Source: Augochlora pura (Eukaryota; Arthropoda; Insecta; Hymenoptera; Halictidae). From it: a stretch of 64,000 nt of DNA. Numbering within the stretch: the first letter of the stretch is position 1; each line of letters opens with the position of its first letter. The notes below the pieces were generated by a model. That model ran no database searches. It was not told where the DNA came from and saw nothing but the letters and a program-made list of their open reading frames with translations. The stretch spans positions 3,348,001-3,412,000 of the forward strand of contig NC_135782.1 in assembly GCF_028453695.1 (NCBI RefSeq), in the 5' to 3' direction. Positions 1-14,700 of the stretch are shown here, in pieces. The position numbers were made by a program, and so were the translations under genes.

Positions 1-2767
1 ATTTGAAAAATAAAATAAGTTGTTTAAGAAGTTTAAGAAACACGTATGAGTTTAAAACGATCGGGTTTTATAATTATTTATTTGCAGACATTTATTTCCT
101 TCGACGATTAATTCCACGCGTGGAACAATTCTTTTTCGCGGTAAAGAAAGCTTTGAAATTTAGTTAACAATTTTTAGTAAAGAAAGGGGTGGAAATGAGA
201 GACGATCGTAGCTGATTATAATTTTTATTGCGGTGGAATAAATAAAATAATACGCACATTGCTCGAATACATCGATGCCGCGTTACGCGCGACAGTGTCT
301 TTAATACTTCGCCTAGCGCTAGTTACAACGGAATAAATAAATAAATAAGTCACATAGAAAAATGTTCGAACGGTATAACCTAATCGCATCGATGTCATGG
401 AACGACGCGGACCCGACTCTGACTTCCGTCTAATTGGCAATAACAATTTTGTCTCGTCGTTAACGCCAATCAACGATGAATGCCTCCGAGCGCGGCGAAC
501 CATTCGACAAGAAAACTGTACAATAGAATAAATAATAATAATAATACGGATCACATAGTACGTAGAATAATACGAAGAGCCGCGTGGCTTGTGCTCGATT
601 AATTAACTAACTCGCCGGATGAATTACGCCGATGGAAAAAATAAAAAACTCATGGAAATGACGCGACGAAGACCGTGCACGAATCTCTGCGCTCGCGGCG
701 CAAATTTTGCGCTCGCGAGGAAAAAATAATATAATCGTTCGAGCAGAATTCGGCAACGTTTGCACAGCCTCACGTGTTCTATGAACAATCGAGAAAACGA
801 CGCGAGCACGGTCGCGACGATTTTAACGGAACGGGGGGGATCCGGTGAAACTCTGATCGTTGTCAAGACGCACTAAAATACGCACAGTGGCTTAACGGGG
901 TTGGCTCGCGACGAGATCCGATCGAGCACCCGACGTTTCACGATGCTGGAAACAATTGTTATCGACGCGCAATTATCGTGGAACAAATCTAACAATTCAT
1001 TCGTTCGATTAATTAATTAATTAGTTATCTAGGTGACTCGATCGCTTCGCACTCTGCAACCCTTCGAGGGCCTGGATCGGGACGTCGATTCGTCGATGCG
1101 CTTTTCAACTCAGAATTCATCTTCAAATATTCGTTGAAATTCATTGAAATTCGTTAAATTAATCTACGGAACAACATCGCATAAATTCGAATTCGATTGT
1201 TCTTGTTAAATCGTTTATAACAGTCGGTGGACTGCGACTTGTAATTTTTCTTCTAAATTACACAAAAATATACGAAAAATATATATATATATTTATTTAA
1301 TATCTAATAATACGATATATATATATATATTTAATTTATTATTTGTGTAATTTAGGATAAGATATATATATTTAATACTTAACAACCTCTGCGTTTAATA
1401 CGATTTTTATTCTAAATTACACAAGTTTATACAGAGAAAGATATATATATTTTATATTTAATAATGCAATATATATTTGATCTATCAGCATGTGTAATTT
1501 AGGATAAAAATGTGTGTATATATTTAATATTTAATAATACCAAATATATATGTTTAATATATCGTAAATCTCTGTAATTTTTTAATGCGTAACTTCAAAA
1601 CGAAAATTGAATAAATAGGTTGCAAAAGCAAAATAAATAATTTACCGACTATCATAAAAAAAAGGAACGAAGATCCTGGAGAAATTCGTCGAATTTCAGA
1701 AAATATTCGAGTTCGACAAAGTCGCTGAATTATCGCGAACGTTAACGTTCAATAAATACTATAATCAGATTCAACGCTCTTAAGCCACTGTAAGGCGAAC
1801 GGATACGAAACTAAACCTATAGCGAATCGAGATACACGGTGACGTGTCGCGGATCGCGATCGATCAAGAGATCACGGCGTCGTCGGACGGCCGGCGATCC
1901 TCGAGCGTGCGCGACGCTTCCGGTCGGGGACGCGCCATTTCTCGCCGTCGTCGAGAACGGGAACTCGTCGCTCAAAAATATTTAAATAATCTATTATTAA
2001 AAAAAAAAGTATATAAAAATCATGTTCGAGAAAGAGAATGTTCGCGGAGAAATCGTTGCAATCGCTTTTTCGATCGAAGGAAAACGCTTCTCTGAAATAT
2101 ATATATTTATATTTAATATATTTTCTACGAGATTTCGATATGAGAGATAATAATGAAAAAAATAATAATTAAATCATGAGAGATGAAATATTTTTGAGCG
2201 GCGACACCGATCCGCGTGTAGAACGCTCGCGAGAATTGTCGCGCCAACGATAAATGTAAACGCGTCGTACGATCAATAAATAATATAAAAATAATTTAAC
2301 TAAAGAATAAGTTACTAGAGAGAATAATACAAAAAGGAACGAACGGAAACGAACGGTACAGCGGTGGTACGAATCTTGGACGAAAAGAATGCGCTTAACC
2401 GTATGGCGGACATCGAGCGGCGGCCATTTTGGTTCACGCGCCTCGCTGTCCTCTTCTTCTTCTTCTTCTTTCTTCTTCTGTCTCCCCCTCATTTTTCTCC
2501 CATCGGTTGCGATCCCTTCCACACCGTCGTTAATCACTTAAGTATCCTAATTAGTGTGAGTTCGTTAAAAGTTTAAGCTCGGACGGAGGACGGTCCGTAA
2601 TACTGTTCAGGCGGCTTGAGGGGTCGAGAGAGGTCGTGTTACTTTTTCATTCCTCGATGCCGTTTAGCGCTCTTCGACTGGCTGCTGCTGCTGCTGCTGT
2701 GTCTGTTTCTCTCTTCGTTCTCTCGCCCCACGTACACACCGGCGCTACCTGTCTTGCGCGCCGGAAA
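1..2767 (-). other. 3' flank and probable 3' UTR of the minus-strand prohormone-like gene
   Basis: Nothing coding is supported here. The stretch just below the stop codon is presumably 3' UTR of the minus-strand gene; its mRNA-sense strand carries a short (CAG)6 run (plus 2682-2699) and a GAA-rich run (about 2452-2478). I could not place the poly(A) site: no AATAAA in the minus sense was seen within several hundred bases below the stop. AT-rich low-complexity DNA with (AT)n tracts occupies about 1280-1560. Overlapping ATTTA pentamers in the minus sense occur near 330-350. The open frames here are short, overlap on both strands and match no family I know. Confidence 0.4.
1280..1335. repeat. 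(AT)n-rich microsatellite
   Basis: Two blocks of TA dinucleotides separated by 'tatttaatatctaataatac'. Confidence 0.8.
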
Positions 2768-5700
2768 TTAAATGAACTGGTAATCGACGTCGTTGCCTCG
2801 CAAGGACTCCTTGATCTTCTGGAAAAGAATCGAGAAACAACGGGGTTCGTTACTAATGCCATCGTCAAACTCGACATTATAAAGTTTCACAAAATGTCAA
2901 CTTAAACTGTTTTATTATAGTCTTCTACTTCGGCGACTTTTATTATATTTTATTTCTAGTTTTCGGAGGATGTTTTAAACATATTTTTAAGATAAGATGA
3001 CGGCGTTATCGATTTCTTAAATATGTATAATTTTAACTTAATTGATTGAACGCTGTGAGTATGAAAATTAAGGTGTTTTTGGTTAGGAGATCATTGTTAT
3101 TTTCAACAGCTTTTTCATTGCGATGTCATGTTATAAAAATATGTATAAAAATTCATATAGATAAAATATATATAAAAATATCTAATTAATATTTAAATAA
3201 ACCAAGTTCAAAATGGAATATAACAGAGACTCGAATAAAAAGGGATGTTTCCAGTTGTCTCCCTTGTTCTAACCCCTCCACAAATTCAACGCGATTGAAA
3301 CTAGAGCAATTGCTGTTACATAAAATAATTACTACGAATAAATTGCATTAAACGTAAGTGTATTTCGAGGGGAGAAACCTCGTCGAATTCTGCGAAACCA
3401 AAGAAATCGTTTCACTTGCTTCAGAAATCGCAATCCTTTGCTATTATATTTCCGACTGAATCATAGACTTCCGCGAATCTATAGGTTACGATACTGCTGA
3501 TCTATGAATGAGTTGCAGAGATAATTACAGTGTGAAAAGAAACTGTTATTTTTGTGGCGAATTGTCGCAACATCTCGGCTTTTGGTATCAGTATGAAACG
3601 TAGTACGACGAAGTAGTGCAACGAACAACTGTTACGCGAATCAATTGGACAATTAACAAAGTTGACCTCGCGCATTTTCAAATTGATTGTATGATATTAA
3701 TTGCAGAAAACGAAGCTGCTTTATTAACGTGACGGTAATAAATGTTATTATTGTTTTATCAATTTGTCGAATATTTCATATAATTTTATGTCGAATATAA
3801 CAGCTTGCTTTCGGAGCATTTTAATTGAACAGAGGACACTGCTATATTATAAATTATTCTCTTTCATTATAAATCATTCTGTTTCATTGTAAATCAGTAT
3901 AAAGTATTATAAACAATTATAGATTATTACAAATCCTTATAAATCCTTTATGAATTGCTATAAATCATAATCGTCCATCAGAAAATCATAATTTGTCCCC
4001 ATCGCCTGCCCTAATTTTCGCGAAAATAAAAATCGCCGCCGATATTTCGACTCGTCATATTTTTCAAACACACGGTGCACTATAGTCGATTTTTTTCGAC
4101 CGCGAATTTCGTCAGATTCTGCGGCGAATCGTGACCGGTGAAAATCGACGTTGAACAGCCGCGATTGAACTGCGCCGCAAAGTATAATCGCGTGCTACAA
4201 TAAGGTCACGCTTTCTGCCCAGAGTTCGCCGTCGAACGGGCGCGTGCCATCGATCTCCCCCCGGCCAAATGAATTTTTTCCGTATCCCCGTTGATTATCG
4301 GCGAACGGTTTGCAATTAGCTGGCGGCGGCGCGCGCGCGTCGCTTATCGCGTGAAAAAACGCGGCGTTACGCGAATCAATCAGGAGTCGTTGCAACGGGA
4401 TTATCGCTCGCGAGCCGTGACCGCGACACATCTTATGCAACCGCGGCCCGCCGATTCCATTCATCGCGGACGAAGGATACCAGGATCGAATAAATCACGG
4501 ATCGATCGCCGCTTTAGTTTCGCATCCCGGCCCGATGCAAATTTCGTTTCGTTGCGCGTTAACCGTTCGGAATTGAATAATCGTCGGGCAATTACGAGAA
4601 AGAAGTCGGTTTTGCGCGGGACGCTCGCAAGAAAGGCCGCAAGTCGGACAAGTTAATTAGTCGTTTGTAATTATGTACGATTTATGCATATGGCAAATCC
4701 ACGTTTATCGTATTTAAATTGGTAATAATTATTCGTGATTTTAAGAATATCGAAATTTATATTCCATCCATTAACGCAATATGCATCTCCATTAATATCG
4801 CATCAGGTTGACAAATATCGCGATGTTTAAATATAATAAGATATTAATAATAAGATGTTCTTGCTAAAAATTGCCCGAGTATATTTTTCTTTGAACATGG
4901 AAGCACGTTGATGGAAAACATGCTCCCCTATGCAAGGATAAATGGGACGTGCTTCGCAACGGTATATGCATCGTACGTGATAGTTCGTAAATTAGATCCG
5001 GCGGAAGATGACATTCGATTGACATAACCTCGAGCTACTCAAAGCCCGGGAAACATCCCTTAACCATTTATTAAAGCTCGAAATAAAATAGCGATACTTT
5101 CGATCAACGCCGCGATCTTTTCGTCGTCGCTTTTGCAAATTTACTATCGCATTGTAAATTTACTAGAAAAATATTCAGCGCCGAGTAGAAGTGAAATTTT
5201 CAAAGAGACAATAGGGATGCTTACCATTGGTAGAGAGAGGATGTTCTCGTCGTCGAGCACATCCGGATTGTTCGCGACGTATCGCACGAAGCGCTGCAAC
5301 GCTTCCAGTCTATTGTTCGTTGCGGATCTTCGTCTGCGACCTCTGCAAATCAAACCATCGAAACAATTAATAAAGGATGGGCAAGAATGGTCGTAAACGA
5401 TCGGAAAATTTGGCCAGGGACGTAGCGTTCCCTCGAGACGCGTTCGTTCCGGCGACGAAGCAAAAACCGGCGAGAATTCGAAGATTACGCCGACGACATG
5501 TGCTCGTCCCGTGAAATGGAATATTCATGCGAATAAATCAACTTTTTCTCGGCAACTTTTTTCCCGCCTTTTTTTCTTTTCCACGCGGACCCGGGGTGGG
5601 GGGTGAGCCGGGATCACGCGAGTCACGCGTGTCACACGTGACGGCACCGTAAGGAAAGGGTGCCACGTGCCCATCGTACGTCGCACGACACTGTATCGTT

Positions 5701-8700
5701 GACGACTGTTTAATACGTTTTTGTCTTCGATTAATTAAAATAATTGTCGTCGATTATTGCTAGCAGAAGCGCGAGAGCAGTTCCGTCAAGATAGAAATAA
5801 CTGTTCGACGATTTAGTAGATTTACGGATTGTTTAATTTATCCTGATTTGTACGATAACTTTATCTCGTTTATTTGAAAGATTTGTAAAATATCGTAGTC
5901 TTTTAAATATTAATCGATGTCCTTGCGATTACTTAAATGTTGCATTTCTTTTAGATGGAATTATAAAAAAGTAACAAAAAGCTAGAATAAATTTATTATC
6001 ATATTATTTTATCTATGCTATATTATCTTATTTTATCTATGCCATATTATTTTATTTTATCTGTGCCATATTATTTTATTTTATCTATGCAATATTATTT
6101 TACTTCATTATCGCGATTATATATGCAATTCTTCCATCTCGTGATTAACGTTGAAAGTGTGCGAACGGGAAGCCATCGTTATCACCGTTGTAAATCACTC
6201 TAAAAATGTACACGCTTGCATGATCACTTGCAATCAATCGTGACGTATGATCCGCCGTTAATTATCCAACGGCGAGCGTTATCGTGGCGAATGTAAATTA
6301 AAGTTGTGCAAGTTTCGTTTCCGACAGGCCGGCGGATTTGCTCGTGGTGGGAACCGACGATGCCGTGACTCATCCTATGAGCTAACATTTTCGGTGGCTA
6401 ACCGGCGAAATCGTCTGTCTCTTTCACCTGCCGCTTCAAGCTTTCGCTATTTTATTGCAAAACGAAGTGAACAGCACCGAAAACAACTGTTTTATTTCGG
6501 CAACGATTATGTGAATCGCTGTTTAATTTTAGAAAGCATTTAAAATGAAATTAATATTATTAATGAATATTATTTATTAATTTTGTGATTAAAGATTGCG
6601 AAATAATTCAGCTATATATTTTTGCTAACTTTTCGAGGTTTTTGAGTTGCTGAAACATGAGGGGGAAGGGATACGAGGCGAGAATATCGCGAACGGAATC
6701 TGAAAACTGAGAAATGTTACCGGTTCCAGGCACGTTCAATGTTCGCATGAATTTACGTTGCAAATTGTTCCCCGCGTGGGAGAGAACCGTTCGAAAAGGT
6801 CGTCGCGCACTATGGCCCTAGTCCTCGCCGGACAATAGCGGGGAGCAAATCAACTTTGCATCCAGTTTTCGTGTCCGCCCACGAAAAAGACCGTCGACTA
6901 CCGAAATAATTGGCTAAGAGAAAATTATTGCCCTCCGCTACGTTAATCGCGTTAACCAACGTTTCTATAGCTCGACGTTTCGCGATGCTATTTGTCGATA
7001 TTTATGGACAATGATATCGACATTTATCGATATTTATAGAGAATAGTATCGACGTTTGTCGATATTTATTAACAACCGTATCAATATATGGTGTCGACAC
7101 GTACAGCATCGATAGTCACCCCATTTCAACGCGTTCGCCTAAGCTCGGCGACGGTAGAATGGAAAATGCACTCTCTATACAATAAATACATCCATAAAGT
7201 ATGGTCCAGCGAATCTCGCGAATATGTTGCACCGGATGCGACCGGTTTTCCAGGAAATACTCGACGGGAAGCTAACCGTTTGTTTTCGTTTCGGTACTGT
7301 TCGTCGAAAGAGATTTCCATTGTTCAAGTATCAAGACATTGAATCAGATTTCTGCTAAATCAATTATACTGTAATTAGAAAATTTGATCCATCGCAATTC
7401 TTAATTTTAGTTGAACGTGATTTGGAATTTTAGCTCAATTCAATGGTAATTTGTAATTTCAGTAATTTCAATTCAACGACACCGTAATTTCTAATTTCAA
7501 TTAATCGTAAATTTCAGTACAACTACAATTCAACTAAATTCATAGTAAACGTAATTGAATTACCCGAAAATTCATAATATCAGTTCAATTGCACCTTGAA
7601 TTGTAATTTCAGTTCATTAACACCGTAATTGTTAATTTCAGTTCCTTAGCATCGTAATTTGTAATTTCAGTTCCTTAACATCGTAATTTGTAATTTCAGT
7701 TCATCGACACCATAAATCGGTAATCACCGTAACTCGATCGCTAATGACTACGTAATCGCGCAAGGAGTTACAAGGCGATCGAATCGCGATGCAACCGCGT
7801 TACCACGTAATGAGAACTCCTCGAGTAATTGAATCGTGGCCCCGCGCAACTTTGCATCGAGTTCTCCGCGGCGAAAGGGAAGTTAATCGCGAGCACAGTC
7901 TCGGAGGAGTAACCTCGTTCGCCGACGAAATCGCGAGCGAACCTGGAACGAATTACAAGCCGAGAAGGAACACATCAGCGCCGCGAAATGAAAGAGCGAG
8001 CGCGAGCGTCGTCGAAGGAGAAGCTGTTTTTGGAAATGCTTCGCGGAAGGTTCGAAAATTTCAGCGAATTTTCACCGAAGGCGAGTCGCGGTCGAATGGG
8101 AATTTATTCGTACGGCATAGCGCGGCGCGGTGAGAAGCTAACCCGGTTAGGGGGTTCCATTACCACGCGGCATCCCTTACGCCGAACCATCTTCCTATCC
8201 TTCGTTCCCTCCGAGGACCACCTAGCCGCCATTATGCTCGTATTATTCAGTCGGCGTCGTTCCGTACACACGCGAATACTTATTTCTGCGTTCCGAGTGC
8301 ACCGCCTTATGCATTTCCCTTGCCCTCGAAGAAATGAAGAAATTCGCGCCGCCTGACATACTTGAATTTCATTATATTTTATTACTTTTATTACTTTAAT
8401 TTTATTATGTTCTTACGTTTATTATTGAACTGTTATTTTATCATTAATTTCCTGTCCAATTCTAGGCTTCAGAATTCATTTATGCTCTTATTTCTTCTCG
8501 AGATTATTTAATAAATTAATTATAGAAATAATAAAAGCGTTTTCATGGAAAATGGTCTAAATAATCTAAATAATTTTAAAATCATTTTATGATTGTAGAA
8601 TAAAATTGTAAACGATGAAAGATGGCCGCGTAAAATAATTACATTATTGGAACCACTGCTGTGACAACTGTACAAAATCAATTTTAATTTAATAATTGGC

Positions 8701-11700
8701 ATAATATATTCTATACATTACATTCGCTATATTATACTACACTATATTATAATTTCAAATTAATTCAAACAACATTTCCACGTAATTCTAATGTATGTCA
8801 AGCGTCGAGAATTATTTTCCTTTAATTAAACATTGCACAGCATACCGTTGCTCGAATAAAATTATTACAAGTCCAGAAACAAGCCGGCGAATGAGAATAA
8901 TATTAAGGTTGAAGGGACTCGACAGGAGATTAACCGAGGTTCAAGATAGGGATGTGTGCTCGAAGGTATCTCTCGGTTAGTAGGCCGTTCTTTTCCATTT
9001 CGCCGCGCGATACGTGACCGGCCGCCCTCCCTCGTTTGCTCCCACCCCTCGCGTTCAACCCCCAGGCCCCCCTTAGGATCAGGCTTGTCATGCAGCCAAC
9101 AGGAGAATCTACCGGGCAGAAGCAACAAGTTGAATTTTAATGTCCCGGCTACTTCCACCCGGACGTGCGTCACATTTCCTATCCTCCGTTCGGTTTTTCT
9201 TCAGCCCCTCGGCTTCGGTCGTGTATTCTCGGAGGCAGAGCAAAGACTGTGTTACAAATTACATATTTATCGAATGACAGAAATTATATAATCTCGTTCC
9301 ACTATTTAATTCATTTTTTAATAAGAAGAAGTTAATATATACATCATTCAGTAAATTGGAAATTAATTATGCCTGATCATTTATTAATACCTTGATAATT
9401 AATTTCTATTTTATTTATACTTCAATCATTGATCTTTACTTTATTTCATTTATTATTATTTCATTTATTATTATTTCAGATGGTGCCTGTATTTTTAGAA
9501 GACTGCCAGTGTAATATTTCAAATTAATATATTATTTAATGTTACGTATAATATATGATATAATATTGTTCGGCTAATTGCCGCTGGCAGTGATCGATAC
9601 GCGGGAGATCGCGAGACGGAACGACCTCACGCGGAAATAATAGCACGTTATGGTCGGCGTGAATTAAAAAAAGCTCGCGAGAATTCCGAAATAAATCGCG
9701 TAGGCCGCGGGATTCCTGAACCCAGGGAAACCAGAACGTTGCACTATCGGGATAACATTGGTTCTTTCGCCTCTCCGCATTTCTCCTGATTTCCTTTTTA
9801 AAAATAGCGCATTTATTCTCGTCGATCCGCTCCGAGATCGCGCAACAAATTCTCCCCGATAAACGCCTCATTCTTCGCGATTAATTATTTACTTAATAAA
9901 TTTATGGGTAGTACTTTTTCTGGATTTAATTATAGTGCTTATTTAATTATAGTGCTTATTTAATTATAGTGCTTATTTAGTTATAGCACTTATTTAATTA
10001 TAGCACTTATTTAATTATAGCACTTATTTAGTTATAGCACTTATTTAATTGTAGCACTTATTTAGTTATAGTAATTAGTACGAATTATTTATGGTACTTA
10101 TCATGGATTTAATTATAATGCTTGCTATAGATTGAATTACAGTATTTGCTGCGGATTTATTTATGACCATTTTTAAAGATTGATTTACAAGACTCTTTAT
10201 GAATCATTTACACTCCTTTATACGGCTGCGCCAAACCGTGGATTTATTAACGAGCGCGTATTATTCAGGCTATTTAACGTGTAATTAACCAGAGCGATCG
10301 TATCGCTGCCTAAGAAATCGGTGCTCCGAAAGATTAATAGCATAGTAACAGCTGCTTTAAAAAAAACAACCTGCCGCCTAATCGCCGCTTAAAATTACCG
10401 AATCTTTGAGTACATCAGTCTACTGACGCGAGACAATGCAGGAAATAAATTCGCATCGCCGCGGAAAACCTCGGAGATATATTTAAAATATAAATTAACG
10501 AAATTAAAAGTTATCCGGTTTTTTTAATTAATGATTTATGGAGAATCGTTACACGGAGGAATTTACCGCGCGCGCGCGCGAACTCGAAGGAAACTTACAA
10601 ATTACGGGATAGAAAAACGGAGGCGCGGAGATAAGAGCCGAAATGTTTGAAATTCTTCGGCGGCCACGATAACGATCGAATGACGCTGTTATTACATACG
10701 CGACGGTCAATGGGGATCAGATCGGTGGACGCGATACGGGCCCGCGACGTGCTCCGCTCATCTGTTAAATTTTGCAGCGGCCGAAAGATTTTCGGGGGCC
10801 GTCCGCCGCCGATAACAAACGAAAAAGGAGCAGCCGATAAACGGGCTGACCTTTCGCGGGGATTACGCAAACGGTTACTCACATTTTATCTGGATCCAGC
10901 ACGCCGAATGCAACAGGCACCGTCACCACTTTTCCACGCACGTTTTCCAACCCCAGCAGCGTCTCGATCTCGGCGAGCCTCTGGTCCGACACTCGCCTCT
11001 GACGGCTGCAAACAAAAACGAAACAGACGTGGTCAGTGTTATATCCCAATATAAATATCTTACCAAAGCCATGGTTTTTCTATTCAATGAATGGACGAAT
11101 TATTGCGCGACGGTGGTGCGAAGATCGTGTTGAGATGGTTAGAAAGGACCACGCGATGATTTTACTCGGAGAAGAAATTTTTTTAGACACCAGACATTTA
11201 GGACCTTGTCTTTTCACTCGACCGAACCGTGCGGAGTGCCTCTTATCTTGTTGGTACGTTTATATTTAGAGGGCGAGCGCTTATAATTAACTGAATTCTC
11301 TGGAAATCGTAGATACGAGACACTTCGGCAAGAACGGGCAATTCCACCGCTAATCGAGACCATCGGATATGTTCTTGTTAATTTTTTACGATTCTGGCAC
11401 GGTCTCGGGGTGCTCTGATTTTTAACATTGCTGGTTGGGTCAGAGAAACAATTTCTAATCGCGAGGATGATTTGTTTTATTAGTTTCGTTTGAATTCCAG
11501 ATTTCGAATTTTTAGTGGAATTTTCAAGGCGTATATTCTCTGGAAATTTCAAATTTTCCACCGATTTTAAATTTTATTTTAATTACAGATTTTCTGTTAA
11601 TTACTGATTTTATTTTCATTGCAGATTTTATCTAAATCTCACATTTACTTTAAATTTCGTATTTTCCATAAATTTCGAATTTTCTTTAAATTTCAAATTT

Positions 11701-14700
11701 TCAACCAATTCAATTTCAACCAATTTCGAATTAGAATCGAAAAACGATTAGAATCACCATCGAGTCACCATGGAAGTGAAACGGTACGAAAATAGCGTGG
11801 ACCGAGAATGATTTCTCTACGTATCACTATCCAAACACGTAAGAATGACTTGCAACGAAGTGACGCGCGAGTAATTACATCAGTCGGCAAACTTTCACGG
11901 TTAGGCACGCGAATTCACCGGCAGCCGTCGATTATTGCAAATCATTCGCCTGGTTACGAGAGGCCAGAGAAAAACTTGCTAAACGCAAAGTTAACACCAA
12001 TTTTCCAGTTTCCGAATCCTTCGTGAATTTAACACCGAAATGACACTAGCTATCGGTGTCCGATTACGTCAATTGTTTTCCAGCACCAGAGTTTTCCATT
12101 GTAAATTCCTAATAATTTATTTTCTGCTAATTTCCTAATAATTTATTTTTCTAAAAATAAATCTATATTGAAAATAATTCTTCTCGTTATTCTTATGAAA
12201 TTTAAATATTATTCGATATGATAATAATAGTAAAAATATTGTTGAACTGAAAACTAGCAGTGGTTATTTAAAATTAAAAGATTGAACTTTTCTAGTATTA
12301 ACATCGTAGAGAAAATTATTTTTTAAATAATAAAAAAAAAGAGATGTATATTAACCATTGTCAATAGAGATCGGTAATATTCCTGAAGACTAATCTAATG
12401 TTGAAAGGAATAAAAAAAAGTTCTTATCGATGTAACATCTGTCCCCTAATGAGAACTCCCGCGGCCACGGCAATAAACGTCGCGATAAAACTTATTGTTA
12501 GACCGGTAGAATTTCATAACGACAGTGAAAAAAAAAATACGTCGCGGTAGAGAGGGGGTGGTGATACCAGCCGCGATCATGTAGGCCGCGCAGGATAATA
12601 CCGTGTTTGTCGATCGCCGTTAATTTCGCATCCTCCGCCCGACACGTTAATCTCCCTTATGTATGCCGAAGCTCACGTTATCGCTGCCATCGTCATTATC
12701 ACTTTTCATAAGTGTCCTGACGAGCCGCGCTGCCAATCAGAATCAAAGATAAAGAAGATTTCTTTGATTTCACTGTTTTATCTTAAAAAATATACATTTT
12801 TCGATGCTTCGACAGCGATTAACCCTCCGAGGCAATTCTGATTTGAAAGCTAATTATTTTAAGTAATTTGTTATTTGAAATCGCTGCATCGGGGAATTTT
12901 TCATTCGGGGATTTTTGATTTGAGAATTTCTAATTTAGGAATTTTTAATTCAGGAATTTCTGATTTAGGAATTTTTAATTCAGGAATTTTTAATTTAGGA
13001 ATTTTTAATTCAAGAATTTCTGATTTAGGAATTATTAATTCAAGAATTTCTAATTCAGTTATTATCAATTCCAGAGTCATTAATTTGGCAATTTTTAATA
13101 TAGGAATATTCAATTTGGGAATTTTCAATTCAAGAATTTGTAATTTAGGAATTATTAATTCAAGAATTCCTAATTCAGTTATTATCAATTCCAGAATCTT
13201 CAATTTAGCAATTTTTAACATAGGAATATTCAATTTGGGAATTTTCAAGACAGAAATCCCCGAAATCTCCCAGAACGATTCCAAAATTCTGGACAAACAG
13301 CACAGTTAAATCTTCTCCCCTTTATCTCTTCGAGATCCTTGATCTACCAATTCGCCAATATTATTTTCTATTTTATCCTCCGGCCGACCATATGGCTGCA
13401 GACCGGTCGTCATCTCGAACTCGATTCGGAAGGAGGCGGAGAGTCGCGATACGACCGGCGCTCGTCGCGGTATGTCGAAAATATATCGATACAGTATCGG
13501 GGAGATAGCGATCAAGATTGATACTTGAAACGTCACGTCGTCGTGGGATTTTTCCTTTAATTTTGATCCGGATGATCGTATTCTCGTTGCACATCGATTT
13601 CCCATTATCAGCATGATACATGTAATAAACATTATCTGATTACATTTAGCAGATGCATCGCCGCTGGATCATCGATTATTAATTGCAATCGAGCTGCAGT
13701 CGATTTCAATGACACAGTCTTCTGTTGTTTAAGGAACGTTTTATCTGTTCAGCGATTGTAAAATCTTTGTTATCTTGTCTATGATCATCTTTGAGTGCTT
13801 AATGCTTTCGTTATTGAATAATACTAGTAATAATATGTGTTACTGATTTCTGTTAATGATATAATATTACAATGTTGTAACGAGTCTCGAGTGAATCGAA
13901 GTTTCATTATCGGCGAATTAAATTGTCTCTATCTTTGGAATTTTAATATTTATATGAATGCATTTAAAATGATTTTCACCGGTTGCTGTGGAAAATAGAA
14001 CACGATGTAGTCCCGCATGCGTGGCTATGGCCTCCCGTGAGAAATCATACAGCATTGCGTATTCACTGCGAGCCGAAAGTGTCAAAGCAAGTTTTACTAT
14101 TTCTGAGAGAGCAGTGTACTGTGCTTCTACGTTCGAAATTTCAAATTAGGCTTATTTGTTAATATTGAATTTTATGTTATTAATTAATATGTTATTATAT
14201 CAATATACAGTTGTATAATAAGGCTACATCATAGAAATTGTATGCTAATGCATTGCTATATTACTACATTACTACATTATTATATTATTATATTATTATA
14301 TTATTATATTATTATATTGTTATTTTATTACAGTATTATTCTAGACTAAATGTGTTTCAAAATGCACGCGACTTTTCTGCATTTCAATCCAATAATTTGA
14401 CTTGTATTTCCACTGTCGAGACTTTGAATTTGCCTCCATAAAATAACAATACTATAAAAAATTCATGCAAAAAGCAACAAGTTGAGAGACGCTTCCGGGT
14501 CGGAGAGTTGTCTCCCAGCGTTATCGATATCTCGACTAGGAAACGCGAAGGTACTTTCACCTGTGGATTCTCAAAAGTCATGCTCGACCCTGAGTTTAGT
14601 TCTAACAATAATTAAATTACTTTTTCCTCTGTGTTTTTTAATTATAATTATATACGAAATTATACAAAATTATTCCGGAAGTCTGTTTAATACTCTGGCG

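Larger units (their letters stand above)
5343..10882 (-). other. Intron 2 of the prohormone-like gene
   Basis: This 5.5 kb intron has donor AAAAT|GTGAGT and acceptor GATTTGCAG|A on the minus strand. It holds tandem repeats at 6013-6107, 7440-7720 and 9925-10077, and GC-rich islands near 7780-8340 and 8980-9250 whose frames are open on both strands and match nothing I know. Confidence 0.6.

Noticed and set aside
2169..2537. Minus-strand 122-codon frame
   Set aside because: It lies in the probable 3' UTR downstream of the stop; the Glu/Lys run is a GAA repeat and no domain is visible.
2636..2905. Plus-strand 89-codon frame with an alanine-rich, signal-like start
   Set aside because: It is antisense to the terminal exon and 3' UTR of the spliced minus-strand hormone gene; the Ala run is only the translated (CTG)n repeat.
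10647..11054. Plus-strand 135-codon frame
   Set aside because: Antisense to exon 2 of the hormone gene, whose splice sites and phase are far better supported.
12875..13309. Frames of 144 (plus) and 131 (minus) codons
   Set aside because: Both translate a 15-base minisatellite; simultaneous openness on both strands follows from the unit length.
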